This document shows positions 1 to 12,280 of a stretch of DNA of 64,000 bases, in pieces. The stretch's first letter is position 1; every line of letters starts with the position of its first letter. Under the pieces are notes generated by a model. The model did not search any database, had not been told where the DNA came from, and saw nothing but the letters and a program-made list of their open reading frames with translations. The DNA comes from Aselliscus stoliczkanus (Eukaryota > Chordata > Mammalia > Chiroptera > Hipposideridae): contig CM066727.1 of assembly GCA_033961575.1 (NCBI GenBank), positions 119,090,434 through 119,154,433 of the forward strand. Reading direction: 5' to 3'. A program made the translations under genes and the position numbers.

Positions 1-2460
1 GCCCCTTGAATTTTAAATGCTCCTACCCTCCATCAGAGGCTCTCAAGTGACTCGGGGACCTCCAAAAGCAACTATCCAAAGCTGAAAAGAGGAAATAAAA
101 CTATTTAGAGACAGAAATGGAGGTTTTATCCATTCAGATGTGCATTGGCGACATCCAGAGGGCTGCTAGGTAGTTCCTCAAACACGGGCCTAAAGCTCAG
201 TCCACAGCTTCCATCAGACTTTATATCAGGGCAAAAGAAAACCTTAAAAGTCTCCACAAATATTGGTATACATAGAACCTTAACTTGTCCCATTTGCTGG
301 AAACACAATTCAAGTAAAGAAATAAAGTGGAGATAAACCAGTGAGTTCCTATTACTATGTTTTACTGACTCAACAAAAATTTTAGAACGAAAGCTATAAG
401 ATCTATTTTCATCTGTCTGTACGTTTATGTATGTATGTATGTTATATATATGTGATATGTTTTCATCTCCAGATGGTATTACCAAATTAATTGATAAACA
501 TCCTCAAAGGAGTTCTATTCAGATTAATTTAGAAGACAGTTGAGCCCTTCTATGAACTAACTTTTTCTAAACCTCTCAGAAATAGAGACACTAACCCAAG
601 TCTTTTTTTAAGTTCACATGATCTGGGATATTCTTTGGTAAATGAAGTTAATTTAAAAGTTGTTGATAAAATAAAACAGGCATATCTTCAGAGTTTTCAG
701 AATTAAATATAAATAGACATTTTCTTCTACCTAGGTTTGCTGATAAAACAAGCTAATATTATCTCTACTAGATGTTTACAATTGTAACGCTATAAATTAA
801 ACTCAGAATGAAATGTGCAATAAAAAGGAATTGCTTGATGCATGTCAACCATGACAGTAAAAATAAACTTAAAAAATAGGGAAAAGCCATATGTTTAACT
901 TTAGGCTTTTGCTCCTGTGAGTTTTTTTTTTTTTTTTTTTGGTGATGTTTTCTTGATTTGTCAACAAGAAAAATAATAAGAAAATGGTTAGCTTTGTTTA
1001 ATGTCTCATGAAATTTTCATGAGCAATTCAAGCATAATTATAAGAACAAGTGAATTAAACAGAGGAAAGTGGGATAAAACTTTATAAATAAACTTTTCAA
1101 TAGTAATTATGCTTTATGATATGTCTACTTAAAAATAGTTGCAAAAAGCTTTGTGATAACTTGAACCTTAATGCTGTACTAAGCTGAATTAATGATAGAT
1201 ATTCATTGACTATCTAGATCATTTCCAAATAAGATTAAATATTGAAACATTAATTGATGAAATAAGTTTAAGATTATTTACTTTTGGATCTTGCTTTTAC
1301 ATGGTATAGAGAAGGTGAATATATTTGGGTCTGTTAGTAAATATGAGAAATTATGTTATGAAAAAGACATATGCCTCCAGAAAATTTTAAAATGATGAAT
1401 TCATAAAATTTGTTACAGAATGATAATATATGGCAGATAGTTCAGAATTGCCTGCTTCTTAGTTTTCAGTGAAAATGAGGGTTACTAATGGTTAAAAATT
1501 CTAATCAATATTGTAAATGAATATACTAGAAATAAGGATAAAGAAAAAAATCTGCATGTAAGGAAAGGAAGATATGTTTTTAATAAAGAGAGGTATGAAA
1601 AATATTTTTTTGGGGGGAGGGGAAGAGAGCAATTGTCCTAAAGTAGAATGACAGATTGTTCCAAAATGAGAAAGAAGAAAAGAGGAGGGTAGGACAAAAA
1701 CTGAATGGATAAAAAAAAAAAATTTTTTTTTTTTTTTTTTAGAAGATTTGTGTAAAAGGAATCATGGGAAAGGAATGTTTTTCTTGTGTGGTCGATACTG
1801 TCTAAGATTGGATAGATTTATTTATATGCATTTTAAAAAAAATATTAGCCTTAATAGTAATACTACACTGATGCAAAACTAAAACTTGGTTATCTCTTTG
1901 TTAATATAACACAATTTTCTTAGATTATTGACCTGCTCTTAATAAGAGATTGTTAAAACAAAGATTTTTCTTTACCTTTTAAGAAATCTGCCAAGGAAAG
2001 CAAGATTTTGTGTCTTACAGTAATTTCCTGTGCTTCATGTTGACTTTGTCAGGTCTTTGATTACTTAAGAAAATAAATTCTTCTCATTATTAAAATAGCT
2101 AAGTTTTTTTTTTTTTTTGTACAACTATATAACTTTCTGTATTTGCCTTTGAAATCTTTTGTCACTTCGGTTAAATAGATAAGTATTGTTTCACAGTGAC
2201 ACGTGACCCTTTTTAGTTGTGTTCAAACCTTTTGACGTTTTGACAATTTTCCAAAATCAAATTCTAACTAGTCTTTTTTTTTTTTTTTTTTTTTTTTTTA
2301 GTTTCTAACTGTAGTCTTTTTTACTTCAAGCTAACTCCTGGAAAATCTCTCACCTTGTAAAAGAGATGTTAAGCTAATTAGGTTTATCTGGTATGTTGAA
2401 TTAAATGGGAAGCATTGTCAAAATAAGAAGTGATGACATCAATCAATAATGTTGTAAATA
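1..2460. other. AT-rich unique sequence, no gene seen
   Basis: No coding, RNA or clear repeat structure was recognised. The stretch is AT-rich with several poly-T or poly-A tracts (about 920-941, 1710-1740, 2105-2119, 2273-2300) and a short TATG-type microsatellite near 424-441. The open frames at 126-485 and 145-336 overlap on opposite strands, have no recognisable domain and look like chance frames. Confidence 0.6.
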
Positions 2461-2756
2461 TTTTCTAGGGGGCCAGATGGACTCATGCCTTGTTAGAGAG
2501 ACCACTCCATGGATGGTGTAGAGGCCTGACCACTGCACTGTACATCTGAAGCTGCCTTTGAATAATATTATATGTCAACTATAATTTAATATACATATAG
2601 TCACGGAATATGGAGTACAGTGTGGGAATGGAGTCAATGGAATTGATGTGTATGATATTGGGGGTGGTGGTGGTGTATTGGGGGAGGGGAGTTGTCACTT
2701 TGTTTAGGGTGAAAAGCATAACTATTGCATTGTTTTGTACACCTGAAACTAAAAAA
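2461..2756 (+). repeat. L1 3'-end-like fragments
   Basis: The stretch reads like LINE-1 3' untranslated ends. It has a TGTACATCTGAAGCTG block near 2541, then TATGTCAACTATAATTTAAT near 2571, then a second unit ending in TTTTGTACACCTGAAACTAA near 2733 and an A-rich tail. The unit at 2575-2752 is clearly similar to the one at 3340-3530 (shared GGAGTACAG and GAGTCAATGGAATT blocks in the same order and strand). It abuts the CACYBP pseudogene. Confidence 0.55.
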
Positions 2757-3296
2757 GAAAAAGAAGTGAAGACAGAGGCTTTGGGCACTGGGACTTATGC
2801 TGTGTGGCGTTTCCTGTTTATTCCACTGCAGGGCTACAGCTTGGGCCTTGCCTGACCCAGCCTGAGCATCGCTTCAGCTGGGGAAGAGCCACTGAAAGAG
2901 GTGAAGGTGCTGGTGGACAGGCCACTAGAGAATGAATACATGGTGCCCTTATAGCTGAAAAATCTAAGATTGAGACAGAAATCAAGATGATACAGCAGAA
3001 ATCACAGAAGAAAGCAAAACTTCTTGACAGTGAAAAACCAGCTGCTGTGGCTGTTCCCATTACAACAGGCTATAACAGTGAAAATCAGTAATTATGGGTG
3101 GATAGCATGGGTCAGATAGGTTTGTCAAAATCTGCATTGCCTTAACTGGAGCTTATCAAGTCCCCACTGAGAACATGCAGGTGCGTGTCACAGAGAGGTC
3201 ATTTGATCTTTTGGTAAAGAATTTCAATGGGAAGAGTTACTCCATGACTCTGAACAATCTCTTGAAACCATCTCTGTAGAAGACAGTTAAAAAAAA

Positions 3297-3342
3297 GTCA
3301 GGACAAATACAGTGTCAGGACAAATACAGTGTCAGGACAAAA
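3297..3342 (+). repeat. 17-bp tandem repeat, about 2.7 units
   Basis: GTCAGGACAAATACAGT occurs twice and then partly a third time at the left edge of the L1 fragment inserted in the CACYBP pseudogene. The unit does not resemble the parent gene at this point, so it probably arose at or after the insertion. Confidence 0.8.
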
Positions 3343-3532
3343 TATATATAATTTAATATATATACAGTCACAGGATGTGGAGTACAGCATAGGGATTAGA
3401 GTCAATGGAATTATAACAGCTATATACGATGTCAGAGAGGCAATAGGTAGGGGGAGACGTTATCAGTTTGTGAGGGGTGTAAATGTCAAACCATTACATT
3501 GTTTTGTACACCTGAAATTAAAAAAAAAAAAT
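3340..3532 (+). repeat. L1 3'-end fragment inside the CACYBP pseudogene
   Basis: The fragment contains GGGTGTAAATGTCAAACCAT and TTTTGTACACCTGAAATTAA followed by an A-tract, which is the usual end of mammalian L1 3' sequence. It interrupts CACYBP homology between the VKT codons and the CRKKVEN codons of the parent, so it entered after the retrocopy. It resembles 2575-2752. Confidence 0.6.
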
Positions 3533-4173
3533 CTAAAAATAACCAAAAAGCCAGGAAGTGGCCATCTTATATAGAAAGAAAGCAGAAAACAAGTGTGGGA
3601 CTACCTGACTCAGGTTGAAAAGGGAAAGAAAAGCTCTGCTAGGGATGATTGATGCATGCTCTAAAGGAAATTTATGAACATGGAGATGATGATATAAAGC
3701 GAACCATTAATAGAGTCTGGGGGAAATCAAGAGAGAAACGAGCCAAAGGAGAAAGAATTTTGAGACTTTAAAGGCCTTTTGGGAACTGTGATGTGGAAAT
3801 ATTGATATTTCCAGTAACATGCTGGTGAGCTGCACAGATAACTTTGACAGATAACTTTATAGAGTCTTTTTCTAAGTAAAGGCAATGAATTCTCCATTTC
3901 CCACTGGAAGATTTGTTTAAATAAAATATGTTTATTAAACACTCCCTCTAAAGATAGTTTTCTTTAGAAACTGGTCATTTTGTCCAAGAAAGAGTAATAT
4001 TGCATTCTCATGTGAAATGTGAAAAAGCAAGTCTTGCCTAATACAGATGCCACGTGTTTATTTTTGTTCAGCTAAGAGGTAGGAAGTTATTGCTTGTCTT
4101 TAAGTTCTTGACATCAACTTCCACAATCTAAGAATAAGTAAAAATAAAACCTGAATTTTTGCATAAAAAAAAA

Positions 4174-5575
4174 AGTGGTGATAAATCTTTTAGGTGCTAT
4201 TATATGTGCATTGATTAATGTTACTAACACAGATATTCCAGAAATTGTATGAAATTCTTATAAATTTGCAATACTCTCATTGTCCAGTTATGATGTTAAA
4301 ATGTTCTATGCCACAGAAATAACTAATTTTTGTTATCAAACTCTCATCAAAACATTAACCACGGCCATTTGGTCTCTTGTGATTCACCGACAGTTACTGT
4401 TTTCCTCTGGTTCTTCTCTGGAAACATTTACATGTGAGGATGATCTGTGATGGCATCACTTGAAGAACTTTGAGACCATGCCGCTGAACTGAGGAAGAAT
4501 TTCTAGAACTAATGAGGAAGCTGATGGATTCATAAAGGTCTAGCCGAACAAACATTAATTCATGGGTCTGAATGAACTGATGAGGAGGATTATAATTTTT
4601 AATGACTTTTTAATTGAAACATTGCTGGCCTTTTTAATGTTTTGTTTTCCAGATTTAAGAAAACCTTTTTCTCTTTTCTTTAAGCTATAACTTCAAGCAA
4701 TTTCATAAATTATACCTTTGTTTACTTTGATTCTCTGATAGACATGGGTGTGGCTGTAGAAAGAACTTTTTTTTCCAATGGAAAACTTTAGTATACTCTT
4801 GTGGGTTTTGTCTCACACATTTTTCCAGTCTTTACTAAATTCTGAATTCTTCTAGTTTCTTCCAATATCTGGCTACAACTCTCCAAATTAATGTTTCCAA
4901 TTTTTCTTCCCTTTGATTTGGAACTATGACTGCCCTTTTCACGAAATTCTATAAGCTGAAGCTGGATGAATTGATATAAACTTAAAAAAAAACCCACAAC
5001 AGACTTTACGTATATGGGCAACCTTCATATCTTCTGTTGTACCATTCAGAAAGTTCAATGGGACACCTGATGCCATTGCCAGAGGCATTCAAACAGCAAC
5101 TCAGGAAAATTCATCAGATGGTCACTGCTATCCTCACTCCACCTCTGAGATTCTTTAAGCTCATGCTTAAAAATCTTGACTGACTGTCCTCTGGACTCAG
5201 ACACTGAGTTTCTAACTATTACTCTTTTTTTTTATTTTTAGAGAAACTCCCCTCATTAAATTTCTGACTGCTGGTAAAGTATCATATTGCTAATCGATTT
5301 TTTTTTCTTTAATACCACTCAAATTCCTGTATAAATCTCAAGGACTTGTGGCCATGACCTGTGCTACAAGGAAGAAAATTGGTCAGATAAAATCATTCGC
5401 TTGATTTTATAGGTGATTCTTCTGATCCTAAAAGAACACTTCAAAGGAAAAACAATCTTAACCCAAAGCATGCCTTAATAATGGTAAGATTTTATACATT
5501 AGAGGCAGAGGTATATAGAGGTTGGTGGACTTTCCTGGTGACACTTAGGTCACATTTGCTCTGACTTCCCACTAA
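4174..5575. other. Unique sequence, no feature recognised
   Basis: No family, exon or RNA gene was recognised. The 77-codon minus-strand frame at 4788-5021 has no recognisable domain. Confidence 0.55.
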
Positions 5576-5980
5576 GGTGACTCCTTCTCAACACAAGGTC
5601 TTGGCATCAGCTGTTCTCTGGGCTGGGACTTTGCCTCCCACCCCTGATCCGTTACTTTGTTAACCTCTACTCACCTTTTAGATATCAGTAGAAGCATTGC
5701 TTTCTCAGGGAAGCCCTTGCTGACCTCTCTGAGTAGATCAGATTCTCCTAACTTAGGTTCTCAAAGCACTATGATCATTCCTGCATACTACTTGTCACAC
5801 TTCAATTTTTCATATATTAATGTGTCTATTTGATTGTTGACCATCTCTTCCAGTAGGACCAAGTTCCATGAGGGCAGTGATGGTGCCTGCTCTTGGTCAT
5901 TTGTATCTGTAGCACATGGCCCCTCACTTGGTATCTGGTGGGCCCCCCATTAATAGTTGTTGAATAAGTGGACTAGGGAC
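5576..5980 (+). repeat. L2 LINE 3' end
   Basis: The end reads CCATGAGGGCAGTGATGG... then GTTGTTGAATAAGTG, the hallmark 3' end of an ancient L2 element. The upstream part (AGGGAAGCCCTTGCTGACC) matches the usual L2 3' region. Confidence 0.75.
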
Positions 5981-7130
5981 CTACAGTGGCTTGAAGCATT
6001 CCCCTTTCTACTGCCTCCACTCCCCATGCCATACTGGAGGCCAAGGATATATAATACATCATGATCCTTATACCAAACCCTATAAATGTAAAATCTGGTA
6101 GAGCAAAGAAAAAGTCTTCTTTCCTATTCTTTCAACACATTCTTTTTTCAACATTCCCTTTCTGTATCAACACTGTTTCAATGAGGTATGCACATGCATG
6201 TGCCTCATTGGCATGGGGCCCTTTCCATGCTTATCATAACATTCCTTGGGACTCACTTTGAATAACGTAGTCACACTGTGACCCAACTTGTGAGACTGAA
6301 CTTGGTATGCCAGGCCCTCAGACTAGGACACATCCTCCTCAGAAGCTGATTAGCATGACTTGGACCACTGAACTAAGACTCCTTACCTCCCTAAGCAAAG
6401 GTTAATCTGGATGGTTTCTGGTTTTGCACTGGAAAAAGGATTTTCCAGCCTTTGCAGGTAAGAAAGATCCTGGCCATGAATCAAGGCTTTTTACTTTTTT
6501 TTCTATACCTTACAGGCAGTGATGGTCACATATGGTCATTGCTGGGTTCACCTCATCCCAGGAGGTCTTTCTAAAAGTTGAAAGACAACACTCTGGCCTC
6601 AGACCAAATGTGGAGTGGAAATGGCCTGGCTTCTTGGCAGTTTCTCTGTGCCCCTGACAGCAGCCCAGCTTGTGGAGGCATCTGGTATCAGGAATATCTT
6701 GAGCTCAGGTCCTGGGAAAATTTTTCTTGCTGCTTTTGTGGAAAAAAAAAAAGCTTTAAAGACTCTCTGGTTGTGTGTATGGCATATTTTATGTCAAGTA
6801 TTTTCAAAAACCTTAAAATTAACCAAAAGGATTTCGTTCTAGAAACAGCATCTGTCATTTATGATTCAGACTTTTTATAACTCTTAAGGTTGAGGAAGAG
6901 AGATTAAGTTACGTTTTTTTTTGTTGTTGATTTTTTGTTTTTACAACTGCAGTTATTTTGGTGGAGTGAGGGTGGGAACGCAGATCATAATTTAAATTGT
7001 GTGCTAGACATTTTCCATGAAGTTTAATATGAAGAGTTAGGAGTCAGGATTTGGGCTCATCAGCCCAAATTGACTTGGTTCTTTTTTCCAAAGGGCACAC
7101 AAAAGAAAGGAATAGTGATAATAGCAGTGA
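5981..7130. other. Unique sequence, no feature recognised
   Basis: No clear repeat or gene was recognised. The overlapping frames at 6578-6880 and 6615-6842 lie in different phases without any known motif. Confidence 0.5.
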
Positions 7131-7335
7131 TTAAGTGTGTGGGCTTGAGTGTTAATCAAAATCTCAGGTTACCAGCTGTGTGACTTCTGGACGATCACCT
7201 CTTTAAGCCTATCTGCAAACTGGGAAGAGTGATTCCTACTTCACAGAGCTGTAAGGATTATTTGAGAAGATACATGTGAAGTGCTTAGCACAGGTTAGGC
7301 ACACATCAAGTGTCCAATAAACAGTGGTTTTTATG
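7131..7335 (+). repeat. MIR SINE
   Basis: The MIR hallmarks appear in order: a GGCTTGAG start, ACCAGCTGTGTGACTTCTGG, CTCTTTAAGCCT, a GGGAAGAGTGATTCCTACTT core, then AAGTGCTTAGCACAGG and a CAATAAACAGTGG tail. Confidence 0.85.
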
Positions 7336-7589
7336 ATAATTACTATTTCTATGCACAAACCAAACTTGACTTCTGGGCAGCTCTCTTAGGTTGGCAAGAG
7401 CAGTCCAGACTGGAGTTTCTAGGTGTTCTGGAGGCTGCAGTGATGCAAGTAGCAGAGGGGACCCATTCTGGAGTAGGTACCTTTAATCTCTCTTTGGCAA
7501 TCACATTTGGATAGCTTTCACGGTTTATAGCATGCATTATCCTCCTCTTCTCAACATCTTATGTTTTCTAATAAAAACCTGTGGTGTGT

Positions 7590-7725
7590 ATAATTTTATT
7601 TGATAAGAAAACTTAGGCCCAGGAAGGTTAAGTGACCTGCCCAAAGTTGCATACCAATAAATGACAGAATTGCAGAAGCAGGACCTAAATTCAGGTCTTT
7701 TACTTCCAAATTCTAGGGTTCTTTC
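7590..7725 (-). repeat. MIR SINE, antisense fragment
   Basis: AGTGACCTGCCCAAAGTTGC with a following CAGAATTGCAGAAGCAGGAC block is the reverse complement of the MIR core. Confidence 0.7.
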
Positions 7726-8290
7726 TATTATAACACAGCAGTAAAAGTTCAACCAACACCAGAATTAGAAATTCCTTAACTTCCTTTTAGCCTCTATAAA
7801 AATCACTTTATTGTTCCATCTGTCTCTTATACCTACAGCGAACCTCTTGACAACAGCTTGATTCAGGCAATATCTGAGATCTTAAATATTTCATAAAAAC
7901 AGAGGGTGATGAAACTATTAGTGTAGCTACAGAGCTGACCCTTAGGGCAAAAAAAGAAAAAAAAAAGTTTAGTTCTAGAACTGTGAGAAGTTTTTCACTG
8001 CACAATATACCAACCAGGAGGGCAGCACATCAACCGACTGTATTACCCAGAAGTGTTGCCTCCCAGAGAAGGCGGAACTGAGAGAGAAGAAGGGATACAG
8101 GGAGAGAGTGACAGAACCTACAGGCAAAAGTGAGGAAACAGTGAACTGAAACAATGAGAATCTCTGTCTGAGCAGAGAGCATCATCGTCAAGGATGGCCA
8201 AGGAGGGGACCTGGTCTTCCCCTTGAACACAGACTAGAGCAAAGCTGTTCTTTTCCTGCTCCATAAATAGTTAAGGGGGAAAAGAACAAC
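7726..8290. other. Unique sequence, no feature recognised
   Basis: Nothing was assigned here. Short purine-rich tracts occur near 7945-7970. Confidence 0.5.
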
Positions 8291-9260
8291 CATTCACCTG
8301 GCTATTGACGAGCCAATGAAGTATGCTGGGTCTAACCAAGTGGTCTCTTAATAAGTCAGTTAGTGGGGGGCACTGGTTCTTTCCATGTCTCAGAGCCTCT
8401 AACTATGAGGCCACACAGTTTCTCTACCCCTCAAAACTGTGCTATACCTGGAGACACTTGAGAGAGGCCATGTTGCGAGCTGAGCACAGTTGCCATCAGT
8501 GCTGGGCATGGGGTAGCTCTGCAAAAAGCTAGGACGCTCCGAGGCCTGCCATCACCTGCCGGCTCCCTTAAGGTCCAGCAACTGATTAAGCTTCCTGCGG
8601 AGTCCGCAAGTTGAGTGAGGCCTCAGTGAGTCCCCATGATGGAACAGCGAGCTCGCCAGGCCAATCAGATTCAGATTTGGCCTGTGGGGGGCGGGCTCAA
8701 TACAGGGAAGATGGCGCCCACCTTCTGGCTACACGGAGGATGGCCCCACACAAGAAAAATGAGGACTATCGCCCTGAAGTTACATAACTCAGTTTCTCCC
8801 CATGTGTCTCCGACACCCCCACAGTCACTGTCCCTTAGCTAGAGCCCAGGGTGAGTGTCTGTGTGGGCCCTTTAAGACAATGCCTGGGTTTTTCGCAGCC
8901 TCCAGTTGCACTTGGCCCCTCAGAATCCCCACTGTTTTTTACAACCAGAAGCTGTTGGGGCTCCTCTTCCTGGCACCAGTACTCCAGGCTGGGGAGCCTG
9001 GTGTGGGGGGCTGAAATCCCTCGCTCCTCTGTGGGGAATCTCTGTGGCTGAGATACCTTCTTTGACTTTCGACCACCACAAGTGGGTGTGGGATTTTTGC
9101 ATCTCCGTCCCTCCTATCAGTCTCAACGTGGTTTCTTCTTTATATCCTTAGTTATAAAACTTCTGTTCAACTAGACTTCAGATGATTTTTCAGGATGATT
9201 GTTGTATAATTTAGCTGTAATTTTGATGTGTTCACAGGACGAGATAAGCACAGCGTTTAT
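8291..9260 (+). repeat. GC-rich promoter-like relic, possible LTR or L1 5' fragment
   Basis: A sharp GC rise in AT-rich surroundings. It holds a CCAAT box (CCAATCAG near 8661), an Sp1-type GGGCGGG near 8688, an AAGATGGCGCCC motif near 8708 (YY1-like) and a splice-donor-like GGTGAGT near 8850. The right end is CTCCTCCTCCATCTTG. I half recognise this as a dispersed mammalian repeat but cannot name the family. Several overlapping short frames in 8800-9151 have no domain. The assignment as LTR or L1 5'UTR relic is inference. Confidence 0.4.
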
Positions 9261-9285
9261 CTCCTCCTCCATCTTGTATTTCCTC

Positions 9286-9442
9286 TTGAGGGCTTCTTAA
9301 AACAGATTGCTGGACCCCATATGAGAGTTTTAGATTCAGTAGGTCTGGCATGTGGCCCATGAATTTGCATTTCTAAGAGGTTCTCAGGTGATGCTGATAC
9401 TGCTGATCCGGGGACCATGTTTTGAGAACTGTTGGTCCAGAG
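9286..9442 (+). repeat. MER5-type hAT-Charlie fragment
   Basis: Matches the MER5A pattern: AATTTGCATTTCTAAGAGG, then TCAGGTGATGCTGATACTGC, then TTTTGAGAACTG at the right end. Confidence 0.75.
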
Positions 9443-9464
9443 GAAAAACAAGGACTTGGCAGTA

Positions 9465-9805
9465 GGCAGACATGGATTCTGGCCCCAGTTCTTCCATTTT
9501 CTGTGTGCCTCTGAGTAAACCACTTAACTTCTTTGAGCTTTGGCTTTTTCATCTAACAGGGCAAATGATGACAGATAATGATAGAGAGGTTAGATGCATG
9601 GACTGTGTTCAACTCTGGCCCTGCCACTAACCATCTCTGCAACCTTAGACAAGAGTCTTCACCTCTGAATCCCTGTTCCTTCACCTGTAAAGTTGGGACA
9701 ATTACAGTGTCTACCACATAGAGTTGCTGTGAGTAATGAGTGACTGAGTTATGTAAAACATTCACAACAGTTCCTGGAACATGGTAAACAGTATGTAAAT
9801 GTTCA
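9465..9805 (+). repeat. MIR SINE, two partial copies
   Basis: 9465-9570 has the MIR centre (CTGAGTAAACCACTTAACTT). 9575-9805 is a fuller copy: CTGCCACTAACCATCTCTGC, CCTTCACCTGTAAAGTTGGG, GAGTTGCTGTGAG, TTCCTGGAACATGGTAAA. Confidence 0.75.
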
Positions 9806-12075
9806 CTACTATGATTTTTTTCTGTAATTGTGTGAATTGCATGAAATAAAGCATAGAAAGTGCTTATGTCATATCAGGCACAAAGAAAATGCACAGGAAA
9901 TATCAATTTCCTCAACCCTTAAACAAGGAAGTCAGACTTGTAAATGGTGATTGAAAGAATGTTGAAGCGGAGATCTTAGTAGAAGGGTGGTGAAAAAGCT
10001 AACAGCGTGAGGATTTTAGTTGTTAGTGAGGTGGCGTGTACCAGATGCCACCTCATTGTAAACCTGATGAGTCTATGCCAGTAGGGCTTTCTTTGAGCAA
10101 AAATTGGCAACTTGGAATATTTAGCTAATTTGTGTCTGGTGCTCGTAAGTGTGGGAAAGGCTTGAGGAACTCCCAGCAGGATATTGAACAGCTAGCATTC
10201 CATTTCCAGGAGAGGGCTGGAACCACCTAAGATGATCCAGGGCACACAGATCTCATCATTTGAGTCTGGCATAACTTAGGCTGATGCATTTCCTTTTTCC
10301 TTACCTGTCCACACAGCTCAAGGCTGCCCCAAAATTTCTGCAGCGCTGATTGCTGAGTGCTAAGACAGCTGTGTCCATTTAGCTTACTTTCTGACTATAT
10401 TCTCTTATAGTGGCCTATGGATAAAGGGCAGGGTGGAAGGTTAGGTTAGATAAAACTGTACATGCATGTTATATGCAGTGTCAATCTAGTGAGCTGCTTT
10501 AGGACAAAGCATTCAAATATATTTTGCAAAAGCTTCATATTAATAACTAACTCCCTCTTGGATATTTTTGATACCCAGTAGCATATTAAAGGTCCTGAGA
10601 AGTCCTGAAGTAAAGAAATAATGGGTTTTATCTTTAACTCAGCAGTTATCTAACTGTATGACTATGGAAACGTTTTTCTTTTAAATAAGTAACATCTCTT
10701 AACATCTTACAGAACACGCTGTACCAAATCCTGGCCTAGGCAGAAATTCAGATGTCCAAACTTGGAACTACTTAAACACTGAGGGCCTCTGACCTTTAGG
10801 GAGAAATAGGTTAAAGGGCTTACATTAGTCTCCAGCTGTTTTAGTTTATTGTGAGATCCAACTATGCACCTGTCAAAGGCTGCCCCTCTGAATATCACCA
10901 ACACCACCTGTTGATAATACCAAACTTTCTTAGATAATACCAAAATTCTTAGTAAAATTTGACCTTGCTCTTTCCCGTCAGAGACACAACCCAAGCTCTA
11001 AGTGGTTATCTGCCTTCCTACAATAAATAATATGCATAACTTTGTCTTATCAACAGGTAGTGTTGTTAGATTCTACAACTCATCATTGTTGAGTTACTAT
11101 AGTGTGTCAATGCCAAGATCGCTGTCTCCCCCATCCCCTCGCCTTTACACACATACCTTTGATTGCGTACTCTGTCAGTGCACGCAGATGAACTTCAGAT
11201 CACTCAGAGCTGACAAAATTCTCTTCAGAATGGTTGCATCTGGAGGCATATTGATAGAAATTCTTTTGTTGGATTTTACTATATTTTGGAGCAAGGACAG
11301 ATGACAACTTTGAAATGATGAGTGAGGCCTTTGTTTATTTCCTGAGGACAGACCCTCCTTGAAGTGGTAAGTCCCTCGGTAATGACCATGATGGATGAAG
11401 CATTGATGTGGACTGCTTTCCATTTACTTAACAAGTTCACATGTCTAATGGATTTCTTATTTTACAAATACAAAATAAGAAGGGTCACTGATCACTTAAG
11501 TTTTCTATTACATTTTAGGAAAAAATGATGAATTTGGCCTCCACAGGATCGATCAAAGTTCAGAATGAACCATAGATTGAGTGGATGGATATATTTATTA
11601 ATAACAATAATGTTGTGTTAAATATTAGTTAAAAATATGATCTCCAATTTATCCCAACTGCCAGATATTGTACAACCCACTCAGGCATAATTTCTAGGAA
11701 ATTATTTTACTTTTTCCACTGGTGAACTACTTTTATCTCTAGGTGTTTGATCTTATTTGGGGAAAAAAATTCTGGGCTAATGGCACAATGGCTTTGAAGC
11801 ACAGGAGTGTTGCTGCCTTACACACAGCTTAGCTTCTTCTGTTAAAGGTTGATCTGATTGTATTGCAAAAAATAAATAAATAAAAATGACATGTCTAAGA
11901 TCTTGGATAGTACAAATTTAGTGTTAACTTTAATAGCCAAATACTCATTGAATGAAAGCAGGCCTAACTGTATAGATGGCAAGAGCTACCTGGATTCATG
12001 AAAAACCTGAAATAAAGACTATATTCTAAAGAAAAAAGGACATATAGTGGATATAGTTCAGTCCGATCACATATA
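9806..12075. other. Unique sequence, no feature recognised
   Basis: No gene or clear repeat was assigned in this 2.3-kb stretch. The 100-codon frame at 11002-11304 and the 95-codon minus frame at 10707-10994 show no known motif. Confidence 0.5.
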
Positions 12076-12280
12076 CCTATTGAAGTCCATGCCAGTTGCA
12101 GCATTATGCTAGATCCAGGGAATCCCCAAATCAGGAGCAGTATCAGCCTCTGTCCTGGAGCTCATTGTTTAGGAGGGGAGATTGAGAGAAACGCATGAAA
12201 TTTAGGATATAGTCAGTGCTGTAATAGAAGGTAGTACGAAATGCTGGGGTCAGTAGAAAGGTTTTAGAAGGGGTAATGTA
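12076..12280 (+). repeat. Ancient interspersed repeat fragment, family not named
   Basis: Carries the pattern of a widespread mammalian repeat whose 5' part reads roughly 'size, lost, remaining total; opening balance' with CTGTCCTGGAGCTCATTG near 12152 and a downstream GCTGTAATAGAAGG. Other pieces of the same kind occur at 21990, 30170, 47865 and 57685. Confidence 0.45.

Larger units (their letters stand above)
2757..4173 (+). pseudogene. CACYBP: CACYBP processed pseudogene, split by an L1 fragment
   Basis: This is an intronless copy of the mRNA for calcyclin-binding protein/SIP, an adaptor of the Siah-1 ubiquitin-ligase complex. Translated pieces match the parent in order: [10 protein letters not shown] near 2955, [13 protein letters not shown] near 3030, [20 protein letters not shown] near 3160, [12 protein letters not shown] near 3240, DYLTQV near 3600 and the C-terminus to the stop at 3761-3763. 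The 3'UTR, an AATAAA near 4145 and an A-tract at about 4164-4173 follow. The position of the start ATG reads ATC at 2868. There is an in-frame TAG near 2955, a frameshift near 3075 and an inserted repeat at about 3340-3532. These breaks and the lack of introns make it a dead retrocopy. The exact 5' edge is uncertain. Confidence 0.88.
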
